A stretch of 64,000 nt of DNA, from the NCBI GenBank assembly GCA_945965395.1, contig CAMFND010000150.1, forward strand, positions 16,083 through 80,082, given 5' to 3'. Under the pieces are notes generated by a model. It searched no databases and had not been told where the DNA came from. It was given only the letters and a program-made list of their open reading frames with translations. Source of the DNA: an uncultured Bacteroides sp. GTDB taxonomy: Bacteria > Bacteroidota > Bacteroidia > Bacteroidales > Bacteroidaceae. Position 1 is the first letter of the stretch. The number at the start of each line of letters is the position of its first letter. A program made the translations under genes and the position numbers. Below are positions 50,101 through 59,743 of the stretch, piece after piece.

Positions 50101-51525
50101 TTATTTAATGGAATCCACAAACTTAAACAGACGGTTCCAGCGAATCTTTCCGTCAAACCAGCCACGATCCTGGTTCAGCGACAGCCAGATAAAAATAGGT
50201 TTACCCACAATGTGGTCTTCCGGCACGAAGCCCCAGAAACGTGAATCGGCCGAATTATGACGGTTGTCACCCATCATCCAGTAATAATCCATCTTGAAGG
50301 TGTATTTTGTCGTTTCCTGTCCGTTGATGTAGATTTTTCCGTCTTTGACCTCCAGGCTGTTACCCTCGTAGTTCTTGATCGGACGTTCATACATGGGCAG
50401 GTTATCCAGTGTCAGGTCTATGGTAGCCCCCTTCTTCGGAATCCATATCGGACCGTAGTTATCTACTGTCCAGCCTGTCAGCTTGTTATCCGGATACAGT
50501 CCGCCCGCATCATCATCCGGCACGTTTTCAATGGAAGTTACCAAATCCTTCCGTGCCAGCAAGGCAGCCTTCGCCTTCTCAGTCAACGGCATGTTATATA
50601 CCGATTCCTCCGTATAATAAGCCATCAAATCCTCCTGGCTGATACCCAGTTCATGACATAAATCCTCCGGCAGCATGCCCTTGGTATGCACGAAATAACG
50701 ATACTGTACATTATCCGGTTCCTTGTTGGCCTTACCGTTCAGGTAAATAATCCGGTTTTTGATTTCCAGTGTCTGGCCCGGCATACCCACACAACGCTTC
50801 ACATAATTCTCTCTCCGGTCTACAGGACGGGTAATCACCTCACCATACAGCTGCGGATTTTCGTCAATATACTTGCGTCCTACCGAGTAATAATAATCAT
50901 ACACATCCCGTTGCTGCTCCAGGTTCAGGCTGGCCAGGTCAATAGGCTGCGAAAGTTGCTTGCCGATGGCATAGCTCATGCGATAGATATCTTCTGCCGG
51001 ATTGCCGGTAGCCACCGTATCCCCTGCCGGGAAGTTGAACACCACGATGTCATTCAGCTGCACCTCTCCCAGTCCGGCCACCCGTTTGTAATCCCACTTC
51101 GGCCATTCCAGATACGACTTACAGTTGAACACCGGCAGCGTATGCTGCGTCAGCGGCATGTGGAGCGGTGTCTGCGGAATACGGGCACCATAACTCATCT
51201 TGCTTACAAACAGATAGTCGCCCACCAACAGCGATTTCTCCAGCGACGAAGAAGGAATCACGTAGTTCTGAAAGAAGTACAGATTCACAAAATAGACTGC
51301 CACCAGCGCAAACACGATGGCATCCACCCAGCCCATCACCGTCAGCACGGTCTTGTTGGTCGATTTCTTCCACCATGTCCAGGGAATCTTTTTGGAAATA
51401 TATGCGTCAAAGATGAACGGAACCACTACCAGTCCCAGCCAGCTTTTCAACCAAATCAGAAAAATCAGGTAAAGCACCAGCACTATGCCGAACTTTATCC
51501 ATTGTTTACGCGATGCCTGTATCAT
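50101..51525 (-). CDS. lepB: signal peptidase I, long Bacteroidetes form
   Basis: 474 aa from ATG 51525 (the track start is a TTG two codons earlier). Cuts signal peptides from exported proteins. Two N-terminal helices, nucleophile Ser in IPSSSLEKSL near residue 93, general-base Lys in YVKRCVGMPGQ near 243, and an intact box E GDNRHNSADSRFWG. About 150 residues separate Ser and Lys, against ~55 in E. coli, the extra part containing DVYDYYYSVGRKYI. A third long insertion follows box D. Starts 2 bp after the dapB stop, so translation is coupled. Confidence 0.93.
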   Translation of the reverse strand: MIQASRKQWIKFGIVLVLYLIFLIWLKSWLGLVVVPFIFDAYISKKIPWTWWKKSTNKTVLTVMGWVDAIVFALVAVYFVNLYFFQNYVIPSSSLEKSLLVGDYLFVSKMSYGARIPQTPLHMPLTQHTLPVFNCKSYLEWPKWDYKRVAGLGEVQLNDIVVFNFPAGDTVATGNPAEDIYRMSYAIGKQLSQPIDLASLNLEQQRDVYDYYYSVGRKYIDENPQLYGEVITRPVDRRENYVKRCVGMPGQTLEIKNRIIYLNGKANKEPDNVQYRYFVHTKGMLPEDLCHELGISQEDLMAYYTEESVYNMPLTEKAKAALLARKDLVTSIENVPDDDAGGLYPDNKLTGWTVDNYGPIWIPKKGATIDLTLDNLPMYERPIKNYEGNSLEVKDGKIYINGQETTKYTFKMDYYWMMGDNRHNSADSRFWGFVPEDHIVGKPIFIWLSLNQDRGWFDGKIRWNRLFKFVDSIK

Positions 51526-51527
51526 AC

Positions 51528-52283
51528 TCAAAACTGAAATAAATCATTCATACCTAAGAAGCCCTGGTGCGCAGCCGTATATTCCGCAGCCAGCACCGCT
51601 CCCAATGCAAACCCCTTGCGGTTCTTTGCGTCGTGTGTAATCACGATAGAATCAGCCTCCGATTCATATTTGATGGTATGAATACCCGGCACTTCCCCTT
51701 CGCGGATGGCACTCACGGGCAATTCATCCGGTGCACAGTCGGTCGTACCTGTCACCGTACCGTCGGGAGCGGTCAGTGTGCCCATCACCCATTTCTGCTT
51801 GCGATCCAGGTTTTCCAGAATCCCTTCAGCCAGCGTAATGGCCGTACCACTCGGGGCATCCAGCTTGTGCACGTGGTGAGTTTCTACCATCGACACATCG
51901 TAGTTCGGGAACTGGTTCATAATCTTTGCCAGGTACTTGTTCACCGCCGCAAAGATAGCCACACCCAAGCTGAAGTTAGACGACCAGAACAGCGTCTTAC
52001 CTTCCTCCTGGCACAGACGGCGCATCTCTTCGCCATGCTCTCCCATCCATCCGGTGCTGCCCGATACCACTTTCACCCCATTCTTGAACGCCTCCAGACA
52101 GTTGCCGTAAGCCACTGAAGGAGCCGTAAATTCAATGGCCACATCGGCCGAACGGAAAGCCTCCGAAGCAAAATCTTCCCGATTATTTATATCAATGATA
52201 CTCACAATTTCATGACCTCTGGAAAGGGCAATCTTTTCAATTTCCTTTCCCATCTTTCCATATCCAATTAATGCAATTTTCAT
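51528..52283 (-). CDS. dapB: 4-hydroxy-tetrahydrodipicolinate reductase
   Basis: 251 aa. Reduces the dihydropyridine-type intermediate of the lysine/diaminopimelate route with NAD(P)H. N-terminal Rossmann motif IGYGKMGKE, then the catalytic region VETHHVHKLDAPSGTA with the paired histidines near residue 140, and the closing AREGEVPGIHTI-type block. Slightly shorter than proteobacterial DapB. First gene of the eight-gene operon, so peptidoglycan precursor supply is co-expressed with signal peptidase. Confidence 0.96.
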   Translation of the reverse strand: MKIALIGYGKMGKEIEKIALSRGHEIVSIIDINNREDFASEAFRSADVAIEFTAPSVAYGNCLEAFKNGVKVVSGSTGWMGEHGEEMRRLCQEEGKTLFWSSNFSLGVAIFAAVNKYLAKIMNQFPNYDVSMVETHHVHKLDAPSGTAITLAEGILENLDRKQKWVMGTLTAPDGTVTGTTDCAPDELPVSAIREGEVPGIHTIKYESEADSIVITHDAKNRKGFALGAVLAAEYTAAHQGFLGMNDLFQF

Positions 52284-52306
52284 AATTCTGATGATAATTT
52301 TATTCG

Positions 52307-52314
52307 CAAAGATA
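52307..52314 (-). promoter_or_regulatory. dapB operon promoter, -7 box
   Basis: Minus-strand TATCTTTG, exact consensus, 24 bp upstream of the dapB ATG. Confidence 0.65.
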
Positions 52315-52366
52315 GTGTTTTTCAGTATTAATCATTACATTTACCCAACATTTACAGCTCGTTAAC

Positions 52367-53638
52367 ATGGAACATCTACTCCAGTTTGTATGGAAACACA
52401 AGCTTTTTCCGCTCACTCCGCTGCATACCACGCAAGGACAAACCGTGGAAGTCATTGACCCCGGACTCCCCAATCCCGATGCAGGACCCGACTTTTTCAA
52501 TGCGAAAATCAAGATAGACGGCATTCTGTGGGTGGGAAATGTAGAAATCCACGTGCATGCTTCCGACTGGAAACGCCACCACCATCATCAGGACCGCGCC
52601 TACGACTCTGTGATTCTGCATGTGGCTTCCGACATCGATGCCGAAACCTTCCGCACCGACGGCACACCCATCCCGCAAATGGAGCTGCACTATCCGCCCT
52701 ACCTGTTAGACAACTACCGCGAGCTGATTGAAACCAGCCATTACCCGGCCTGCTACCGCCTCATCCCTCGCCTGTCCAAACTCCTGCTCCACAGCTGGCT
52801 CTCCTGCCTGCAGACCGAACGCTTCGAACAGAAGACACAGCGCATCCAGGCCCAGCTTACCCAAAGCAAAGGCGACTGGGAACAAGCCTTTTTCCTCACC
52901 TTGGCCCGCAACTTCGGTTTCGGCACCAACAGCGATGCCTTCGAACAATGGGCACAGACCATTCCCTTGCAAGCCGTCAACAAGCACCGCGATAATCTTT
53001 TTCAGATAGAAGCCATTTTTTTCGGGCAGGCCGGCCTGTTGCAGGAACTCCCGTCCGACGACTATTCCGCCCAGCTTACCAAGGAATACGCCTACCTGGC
53101 CCACAAATTCGAGCTACAGCCCTCCGAACACCTTCGGTGGAAAATGCTCCGCATGCGTCCGGGCAACTTTCCGCACGTACGCATCGCCCAGCTGGCCAAC
53201 CTCTACCACCGTTCCCAGGGCATGCTCTCCCAGTTGCTGCTGGCCTCTACGGTGAAAGAACTGCGCGACCTGCTGCGTGGAGGTACCTCCCTTTACTGGC
53301 TGACGCACTACGTTTTCGGCGAACCCTCGCCTGCCCGTCCGAAAACCCTCAGCGACGCCTCCATCGACCTGCTGATTATCAATACCGTGGTTCCCTTCCT
53401 CTATGCTTACGGCAAGCACAAAGGCGAGGAACGACTCACCGAACGTGCCGGCAACCTGCTGGAGCAACTCAAACCGGAAAACAACTACATCATCCGGCTG
53501 TGGAAAGAATGTGGTCTGCAAGCCGCCCATGCCGGCGACAGTCAGGCACTCATCCAGCTCAAAAAGAATTACTGCGACACCAAGAAATGTCTGTTCTGCC
53601 GCATCGGATACGAATATTTCAAGAAAAAAGAAGGTTAA
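52367..53638 (+). CDS. DUF2851 family protein
   Basis: 423 aa, soluble. The conserved opening LLQFVWKHKLFPLTPL, the PGLPNPDAGPDFFNAKIKIDG block and NVEIHVHASDWKRHHHHQD match DUF2851, a family of unknown function found mostly in Bacteroidetes; the N-terminal PDxGPDF and VEIHV pattern resembles metal-dependent nuclease cores, but this is my speculation. The C-terminus has NYCDTKKCLFCRIGY, a Cys-rich end. Slightly more GC-rich than its neighbours. Divergent from dapB and convergent with the TonB module across array C. Confidence 0.85.
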   Translation: MEHLLQFVWKHKLFPLTPLHTTQGQTVEVIDPGLPNPDAGPDFFNAKIKIDGILWVGNVEIHVHASDWKRHHHHQDRAYDSVILHVASDIDAETFRTDGTPIPQMELHYPPYLLDNYRELIETSHYPACYRLIPRLSKLLLHSWLSCLQTERFEQKTQRIQAQLTQSKGDWEQAFFLTLARNFGFGTNSDAFEQWAQTIPLQAVNKHRDNLFQIEAIFFGQAGLLQELPSDDYSAQLTKEYAYLAHKFELQPSEHLRWKMLRMRPGNFPHVRIAQLANLYHRSQGMLSQLLLASTVKELRDLLRGGTSLYWLTHYVFGEPSPARPKTLSDASIDLLIINTVVPFLYAYGKHKGEERLTERAGNLLEQLKPENNYIIRLWKECGLQAAHAGDSQALIQLKKNYCDTKKCLFCRIGYEYFKKKEG

Positions 53639-53679
53639 AAACCCTTCTCACCCCTTACACACGAATCTTTCATTAAATC

Positions 53680-53767
53680 AGTACTTCCTTGGCAGTACTC
53701 TAATACTTTCCTTGGAGTACTACAGTACTTTCGTGGAAGTACTCAAGTACTGACAAGAAAGTACTGA
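53680..53767. repeat. 22-bp-period palindromic tandem array C (4 units)
   Basis: Units begin at 53680, 53702, 53724 and 53746, exactly 22 bp apart. The best unit is AGTACTTTCGTGGAAGTACT, a near-perfect palindrome. The consensus is the same as array B near luxS. Located between two convergent genes with no other terminator seen on either side. Confidence 0.88.
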
Positions 53768-53837
53768 AAGCTATTAAATCTGTATTTCTCAATATGTTAC
53801 AGAAATTTATAGAAAATCCATCCCTTTCAAAGAAAAA

Positions 53838-54452
53838 TCATTTCCGTCTTGACAAAGGAATATAGACCGAACACTCCCAGCCTGAAAGTCGGTTACGCAA
53901 GAAAGGAGACATATTGAACTTCCTTGTCATCCCCCATTTGTATTGCACAGCTACTTCCATGAATCTGAAGTCATACGCCAACCTTGCAAATATCGGCAAG
54001 TCGAAGAAACTTTTGTCATAAAAATAAAAAGTAGGCTCCACTCCTACCGACAGATTCAATCCTCGAAACAGGTACCGTCCCACACTTCCAGCAAAAGATG
54101 CCGACCACAGATTACGGATTCCTTCTCCGCCCACATACGTCGTATGCACGTCAGAAGAAAGATAACGGAATCCATAGCTGTAACGGCCATATCTTGCCGA
54201 TAACGACAAGTCGAAGAACCAGCCGGTATCCGGACGATTCAGCCGCCAGCGGTATCCGGCGCCCAAAGTAAAATCAGCCCCCAAACGGGAGTTTGCCAAA
54301 TCGAAAGGCGGTAATCCTTTCTCCGGTGAAACCATCTGGTAGTTTACGGTATTTTTCCCTCCATAAAGCACTAGGCCTGAAGAACGGAGCATCTGTGCAC
54401 GAACTGTCATCCATAAAAAGAAAAGGAATAAGAAAAAAGATAATCGTTTCAT
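53838..54452 (-). CDS. small outer-membrane beta-barrel-like protein
   Basis: 204 aa from ATG 54452. Signal peptide (MKRLSFFLFLFFLWMTVRAQ), then alternating aromatic/polar strands typical of 8-stranded barrels (LGADFTLGAGYRWRL, FDLSLSARYGRYSYGFRY, LSVGVEPTFYFYD). Ends in a strand plus Arg-Arg-Lys. No family name recognised. Last gene of the sigma/FecR/TonB module, 44 bp after DUF4249, so it may belong to the same regulon. Confidence 0.72.
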   Translation of the reverse strand: MKRLSFFLFLFFLWMTVRAQMLRSSGLVLYGGKNTVNYQMVSPEKGLPPFDLANSRLGADFTLGAGYRWRLNRPDTGWFFDLSLSARYGRYSYGFRYLSSDVHTTYVGGEGIRNLWSASFAGSVGRYLFRGLNLSVGVEPTFYFYDKSFFDLPIFARLAYDFRFMEVAVQYKWGMTRKFNMSPFLRNRLSGWECSVYIPLSRRK

Positions 54453-54496
54453 ACTGATTTCCAATTAGCGTTATTATTTTTAATCTGGTTTCTGTT

Positions 54497-55585
54497 TTAT
54501 TTGCTTAACGATTCATCATTCAGCGAAATAAACGGGTGATTCTTTTTTATCGAATCCACATTATATTCAACATTAAACACTGCATGGTCAAAATCTGATT
54601 GTGTTTCAGACTCTGACAGTTCCATCCACTCCGTTTGCCGCAAGCAGCAACCACCTACCAGTCCGAAACCGTTCTCCACATTGGTGTAAGTAGCCCGCAT
54701 AGGAGCCAGCTCCACATTACCCAGTTCATTATTCTTCTGCTCATTAAGTGATTTCAAATAACGGTAGAACTCTTCAGACAGACTATATAAATAAACCTTA
54801 TATTGCTTTCTGTTTATAAAAGTTTCATCTTGAATAGAAGTCTTGTAATCAGGTATGTAAGTCATATTCAGGCGAAGTGTGTAATTCTTTCCCTGAATTT
54901 TCTCATCGCTCCAAAAATACAGATTCTGATAGTACGCATAGTTTCCCATAAAAATGTCATCCAAACCAGAAGAAGCATCCAACATTGGCTCATCACTCCA
55001 GTCCATATAAGCAGAAGACGGTTTGCCATAATGCACCTCCGAAGTCCCCTCTTTCCAATACTTCACCCTTTCTTTGACCGTTACCGCATAGTAATTTTCA
55101 ATCTTTGCATAATCGGTAAAATTTATCTGAAGCTGGAGCACACTCAACTCAGAGGGTTTTCGTTCTATTTTAACAGCGTTTAAGGGGAAAGGAGCAGGAA
55201 TAATGGTAAAGGCAGATACTGCTTTCACCCCTTCTACCGAAGCTGTAAGCCGGACACGGTCACTCGTCTCATAGGGCTGCACCACATAATAACTTTTGGC
55301 GGGAACTCCCGGCAATGAATCCTCTGTCCACAACAAAGGAACAGCAATGTCATTCACTTCCAGCCTGATGTCCCTGCCCTTTAATCCATACATTCTCATG
55401 CCTTTGTCATAAACCGGAAGACTGTGCGAAAGACGTACCACCGTAGTATCACCACTTCCAGGATAACTATATACCGTTAATTTAGGAACCTCTGAAATTT
55501 CATCCAAGTCAAAATGATACACACAAGATGACAACAGACTGAAGGCTGCAAGTATTATTATGAGATTCTGTTTGTTTAAATGCAT
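54497..55585 (-). CDS. DUF4249 lipoprotein, partner of the TonB receptor
   Basis: 362 aa from ATG 55585; the upstream part of the track ORF is not a signal sequence. Lipobox LLSSC near residue 20. N-terminal Ig-like part (PKLTVYSYPGSGDTTVVRLSHSLPV), then a domain with YYAVTVKER, YFWSDEKIQGKNYTLRL and EFYRYLKSLNEQ, the pattern of DUF4249. The C-terminal GFGLVGGCCLRQTEW is family-typical. DUF4249 genes usually follow TonB receptors that lack a SusD, so it may take the SusD role at the surface; this is inference. Confidence 0.86.
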   Translation of the reverse strand: MHLNKQNLIIILAAFSLLSSCVYHFDLDEISEVPKLTVYSYPGSGDTTVVRLSHSLPVYDKGMRMYGLKGRDIRLEVNDIAVPLLWTEDSLPGVPAKSYYVVQPYETSDRVRLTASVEGVKAVSAFTIIPAPFPLNAVKIERKPSELSVLQLQINFTDYAKIENYYAVTVKERVKYWKEGTSEVHYGKPSSAYMDWSDEPMLDASSGLDDIFMGNYAYYQNLYFWSDEKIQGKNYTLRLNMTYIPDYKTSIQDETFINRKQYKVYLYSLSEEFYRYLKSLNEQKNNELGNVELAPMRATYTNVENGFGLVGGCCLRQTEWMELSESETQSDFDHAVFNVEYNVDSIKKNHPFISLNDESLSK

Positions 55586-55639
55586 AAATACAATGTTTAG
55601 GAATTTGTTATAATCAATGACATTCCAATGCATGCCGAT

Positions 55640-58243
55640 TCAGAAATTTAAGGTGTAGCTAAAAGAAGGAATTATCGGGAACAGTCCGATAGCCTTTCCT
55701 CTGAAACTTCCATCCACCTGCCGTTCTATCTTTGTATAAAAAGGATTCATACGGCAATAAGCATTATAGATACTCACATTCCAAATTCGCTCGAATCCCC
55801 GCTTGGTAGTCCGCCGGAAATTGATACCCACATCCAGCCGGTGGTAGGCAGGCAAAGTAATATTGTTAGGTTTTCCATACATCGGCTCTAAGTCCGACAG
55901 CTGCGAGGTTCCAGGTAGGCAAGGATTTTCCACATACTGTGTAGGAACCGTCGCATGGTCACCACTACGATAAGTCCACGCTGCATATACATCCATTCGA
56001 TGGCTGAATTTACGACGATAGACAAAATTCAGTTTATGACGATTATCAAACTTGCTGGGATACCAACCGGAATAGAAATCATCAAATTTTTGCTTGCTCC
56101 ATGATAAAGTATAACCAGCCTGAAAGAGGTTCTGCTCATCATGATACACCAGCGATGTTTCCAACCCATACGATTTGCCGTCTCCCACCCGTACCACCTG
56201 TTCCCAGTTTCCGGCAGGCAATGTAAGACTGCCTCCCGCCTCGTACTCCAACATTCGGCTGGTAGTACGGAAATAGCTTTCCACCTCCAGGCGCAACCTC
56301 CACGGAAGTTCCACGTACACACCACCTGCCACCTGTCGCGAATGCATAGGACGTATACGGGAGGTAGAAGGAACCCAACAATCGGTCGGCAAGTTTAAAT
56401 AAGAATTGGATAACTGGTGCGCAAACTGACTCATCTCGGTATAGGAAACTTTTAAAGTGGTACGACTGAACAGACGGTAACTTGCCGATATTCTCGGCTC
56501 CAGCGAATGATATACTGCTCCCGAAACTTGATACATGGTATAACGTCCCCCCAAGTTTATCCGCAGCTTTCGGGTCAGCCTCATATCGTCTTCCGCATAA
56601 AAAGAGAATTCATTCCCCTTGTAATGGCTCTCTACTGATGACAATAACGTATCCGTCATTTCCTCCGTACCTCTTATATCCTGTGATAGCGTATGCTGCG
56701 GACAATAGATATGATACAAGTAATCGCTTCCGAAGCGAACATGATGACTCGCCGTAGGAAGGTAATGAAAATCCATGCGAAAACCTACGTCATCAATAGT
56801 AGAATAACTGTCCCTCTGCATCCGGTCTACAGAATATTCTTTATCATCTTCCCCTTTATAAAAACTATCATCTGACCTGAAGTCATATTTAGACAGATTA
56901 CGGGCATATACCAAAGAAAAGTTACCGGTCAGTTTATGATTGAACTGATTATTCCATGACAACGCGGCAGAAAGATTTCCCCATCTGATATGATATTCAT
57001 CCGTGGTCTGTTCTTTCTCTTGATGGAGCAGATTTCCTGACGGGAAAAGCTGTTTATCCTTCATTTTAAACAAATCTCTTCCAGAATACACACTAAAAGA
57101 AAGCCTGCTCTCATTGGAAAACCGATGTGTGATTTTCGCATTTATATCATGAAAAGCATAACGGGCATTGATATCTTCTTCGGGAAAGAAACGATTGGCA
57201 ATCCGCAAAGCAGGAGCAGAAAGCACGTCCAACCAACTCCGGCGCATACCGAACACAAAAGAAGTTTTTTCCTTTATGACAGGCCCTTCGAAACGTAGCC
57301 TTCCGTCCAGCAGCCCCAACGAGACCATACCATGAAACTCCTTTAAGTCCCCCTCCTTCATACGGACATCTGTCACAGACGAAAGCCTCCCTCCGTAACG
57401 TGCCGGGAAACCACTCTTGTAAAAATCCACGTTCTTCACTATATCCGTATTAAATGCAGAAAACAATCCTCCAAAATGATTCACCTGATAGAGAGGCATG
57501 CCGTCCAATAAGAATAAGTTTTCATCATTCTTCCCCCCGTGTACATAAAGCCCGGAGAGCAGTTCCGTGCCAGCAGATACTCCGGGAAGCTGCTGAATTG
57601 CCTTGACTAAATCCGGTGAACTGAACAGTGAGAATTCCGTATTCAACTGTTCTGAAGTCAACGAAATCTTTCCAGTCTGAGTTGTAAAAAGAGAAGTATT
57701 CAAATCGGCTGTTACCACTACCCCTTCCAATGCAGTGGAACTTTCCTTCAAATAAATAGTACCAGAATAATCTGAACGCAAGTCCAATTCTTTCACCACC
57801 TCTTCATAACCTACATAAGAGAAACGCAAAGTATGCTTTCCTTCCGGTAATGTCAAACTAAAAAAACCATGTTCATCCGTTAAGGTACCGATATGCATAT
57901 TCTGATCATACACCGTGACATTAAGGAGTGATTCCCCATTATCCTGACACACGTGTCCTGAGAAAGTATACTGGCTCGATTTAAACAACAAAACATAGCT
58001 GCCTTTTATCTCCCATTTGATTCCGGTTCCGGAAAAGACTGTTTGCAGATTCTCCTTCAATGACTTACCAGAAGAAAAAATGCCAGATAACCGTATCATT
58101 TCCAAAGAAGAATCATAGACGAAATTCACATGATACAAGTCTTGCATTCGTACGATTGCTTTCTTCAATTCTGAAGTTTCAGAACAAGGATGTCCCCCTA
58201 AACATAAACAGACGGCCGCCACAGTCCACAAGGTACTCATCAT
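55640..58243 (-). CDS. TonB-dependent receptor with STN (signalling) domain
   Basis: 867 aa. Short signal peptide, an STN domain at ~25-80 (ELKKAIVRMQDLYHVNFVYD), carboxypeptidase-like domain (YTFSGHVCQDNGESLLNVTV), plug (LVKAIQQLPGVSAGTELLSG, GLYVHGGKNDENLFLLDGMP) and barrel ending IPSFSYTLNF. The STN domain signals to FecR when ligand binds. The start overlaps the fecR-like stop by 4 bp. The ligand is unknown; no siderophore or vitamin gene is near. Confidence 0.92.
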   Translation of the reverse strand: MMSTLWTVAAVCLCLGGHPCSETSELKKAIVRMQDLYHVNFVYDSSLEMIRLSGIFSSGKSLKENLQTVFSGTGIKWEIKGSYVLLFKSSQYTFSGHVCQDNGESLLNVTVYDQNMHIGTLTDEHGFFSLTLPEGKHTLRFSYVGYEEVVKELDLRSDYSGTIYLKESSTALEGVVVTADLNTSLFTTQTGKISLTSEQLNTEFSLFSSPDLVKAIQQLPGVSAGTELLSGLYVHGGKNDENLFLLDGMPLYQVNHFGGLFSAFNTDIVKNVDFYKSGFPARYGGRLSSVTDVRMKEGDLKEFHGMVSLGLLDGRLRFEGPVIKEKTSFVFGMRRSWLDVLSAPALRIANRFFPEEDINARYAFHDINAKITHRFSNESRLSFSVYSGRDLFKMKDKQLFPSGNLLHQEKEQTTDEYHIRWGNLSAALSWNNQFNHKLTGNFSLVYARNLSKYDFRSDDSFYKGEDDKEYSVDRMQRDSYSTIDDVGFRMDFHYLPTASHHVRFGSDYLYHIYCPQHTLSQDIRGTEEMTDTLLSSVESHYKGNEFSFYAEDDMRLTRKLRINLGGRYTMYQVSGAVYHSLEPRISASYRLFSRTTLKVSYTEMSQFAHQLSNSYLNLPTDCWVPSTSRIRPMHSRQVAGGVYVELPWRLRLEVESYFRTTSRMLEYEAGGSLTLPAGNWEQVVRVGDGKSYGLETSLVYHDEQNLFQAGYTLSWSKQKFDDFYSGWYPSKFDNRHKLNFVYRRKFSHRMDVYAAWTYRSGDHATVPTQYVENPCLPGTSQLSDLEPMYGKPNNITLPAYHRLDVGINFRRTTKRGFERIWNVSIYNAYCRMNPFYTKIERQVDGSFRGKAIGLFPIIPSFSYTLNF

Positions 58244-59049
58244 ACTTGCTTTTTAATATGCACTTTTAATACTTTTTCTATTATCTCGATGATTTCGTCC
58301 AGACTGTGTGCATCGAAATTGGCTGTCAACCGTTTGTCTGTCCGGTCAGCTACCAGCTTTACCCCATAATAACGGGAAAGCTCTGCAAGTACTTTCGGAA
58401 GAGGAGTATTCTCAAATACAAAACTTCCTTTCTTTACAGAATCCGGACGATGGACGATTTGCGGAACATGCTGACCTTTTACCACTTGTGCCTCCATTCC
58501 AGCCAGAAGTTCTACACCTTCCGACTGACCTAGTACAGAAAACCGTACTTTTCCCGATTCCACCTGAACCCATGCGGTATCCGCACGGCTTTCATCCATC
58601 ACGAAACAAGTACCCAACACTTGAACTTCAGCCAACTTTCCTATTACTTTAAACGGACGAGTACAATCTCTTTTTATCATAAAACCAACTTTCCCCGTCA
58701 ATTTCACTTCACGACATACATCTGCATAATCCTTTGTACGGAAACAAATAGAAGAATAGGGATATACCGTAACGACCGAACTGTCCGGCAACTGGTACTT
58801 TACTGCATGTTCGTATGCTGCCAATTCTGTCCACTGCTTCTCAGGAGATATACCCACCCAGACAATAAACGCCAGCAATATAGCCGCAGCCAGCCCAGAT
58901 AAAAATAGGAAATACCGGTTCTTTCCGCCTGCCCTTCCAACCACTCCATGCTTTTCCTTGAAAACTTTCAAAGCCTGCCGTGTGTCCAATTTATTCTTTC
59001 GATAGTGCCTCAACACAAAACGAAGGCATTTTTCTTCTAATTCATTCAT
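58240..59049 (-). CDS. FecR-family anti-sigma factor
   Basis: 269 aa from ATG 59049. A short cytoplasmic part, one membrane helix (YFLFLSGLAAAILLAFIVWV), then the periplasmic FecR domain (VTVYPYSSICFRTKDY, VQVLGTCFVMDES) and a C-terminal DUF4974/STN-like domain (TPLPKVLAELSRYYGVKLV). It holds the ECF sigma factor until the receptor STN domain signals. Between the sigma gene and the receptor gene. Confidence 0.93.
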   Translation of the reverse strand: MNELEEKCLRFVLRHYRKNKLDTRQALKVFKEKHGVVGRAGGKNRYFLFLSGLAAAILLAFIVWVGISPEKQWTELAAYEHAVKYQLPDSSVVTVYPYSSICFRTKDYADVCREVKLTGKVGFMIKRDCTRPFKVIGKLAEVQVLGTCFVMDESRADTAWVQVESGKVRFSVLGQSEGVELLAGMEAQVVKGQHVPQIVHRPDSVKKGSFVFENTPLPKVLAELSRYYGVKLVADRTDKRLTANFDAHSLDEIIEIIEKVLKVHIKKQV

Positions 59050-59123
59050 GTTTCTGGTGATATTATACATTCAACCCTATGACAATAGAAACCCCAAAAA
59101 TCACTACGTGAAAACACTGAATT

Positions 59124-59642
59124 TTAGTTAAAGAGAAACATATACACTTTATATGCCCCCTCACGTATCAAACGAAATGCCTTCTGAATATGACTGTCGA
59201 CTGTATGAACCGAAATATGAAACTTTTCAGCAATCTCCTGATACTTCAGGCCATCCCGTTTATGCAAAAGAAAGACCTCACGGCAACGCTCAGGCAAGGC
59301 ATCTATGGCAGTCCACATTCGCGCCTCCATCACACTCCGTTCCTCCACCTCCTCATCCAACAACGTTTCTTCTAATTCAGTAAATGAGACCCCCGATTTG
59401 AACAGATTTTCCTGACTCAAATAATCCAAGCTACGGTTCTTAACCATCACATACAAATAAGCCTTCATATTACTTACCTCACAAGACTTTTCATTATTCA
59501 TTTTCTCCCACAAAGACGAAAAGCAATCCTGCACAATATCTTTGGCCATCTCTACGTCCTGTACATAATGTGTTGCATACAAACACAAAGGTCTATAATA
59601 AAACTTGAATAACTCATCTATATTTAATCTGTCTCTTCCCAT
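59124..59642 (-). CDS. ECF RNA polymerase sigma factor (FecI-like)
   Basis: 172 aa from ATG 59642 (the track start is TTG). Region 2 is FYYRPLCLYATHYVQDVEMAKDIVQDCFSS and region 4 is ALPERCREVFLLHKRDGLKYQEIAEKF with the HTH SVHTVDSHIQKAF. First gene of the module; the FecR gene follows after 74 bp. A perfect palindrome sits 14 bp upstream of the start codon. Confidence 0.94.
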   Translation of the reverse strand: MGRDRLNIDELFKFYYRPLCLYATHYVQDVEMAKDIVQDCFSSLWEKMNNEKSCEVSNMKAYLYVMVKNRSLDYLSQENLFKSGVSFTELEETLLDEEVEERSVMEARMWTAIDALPERCREVFLLHKRDGLKYQEIAEKFHISVHTVDSHIQKAFRLIREGAYKVYMFLFN

Positions 59643-59655
59643 GTGCAAATCGATT

Positions 59656-59670
59656 TCTATTTCAAATAGA
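59656..59670. promoter_or_regulatory. palindrome upstream of the ECF sigma gene
   Basis: TCTATTTCAAATAGA: perfect 7-bp arms around one base, 14 bp upstream of the sigma start. It could be an operator or a structure masking translation initiation. Confidence 0.4.
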
Positions 59671-59743
59671 GACAGATGAAAATACCAAAATCACCATCCT
59701 ACTTCTGTTAAAAAAGTTAAGTCTTTTCAGTTCTTCATACCTC

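Noticed and set aside
25841-53767. The 22-bp arrays as CRISPR arrays
   Set aside because: No constant repeat alternating with unique spacers, units of 22 bp only, and no cas genes in the window.
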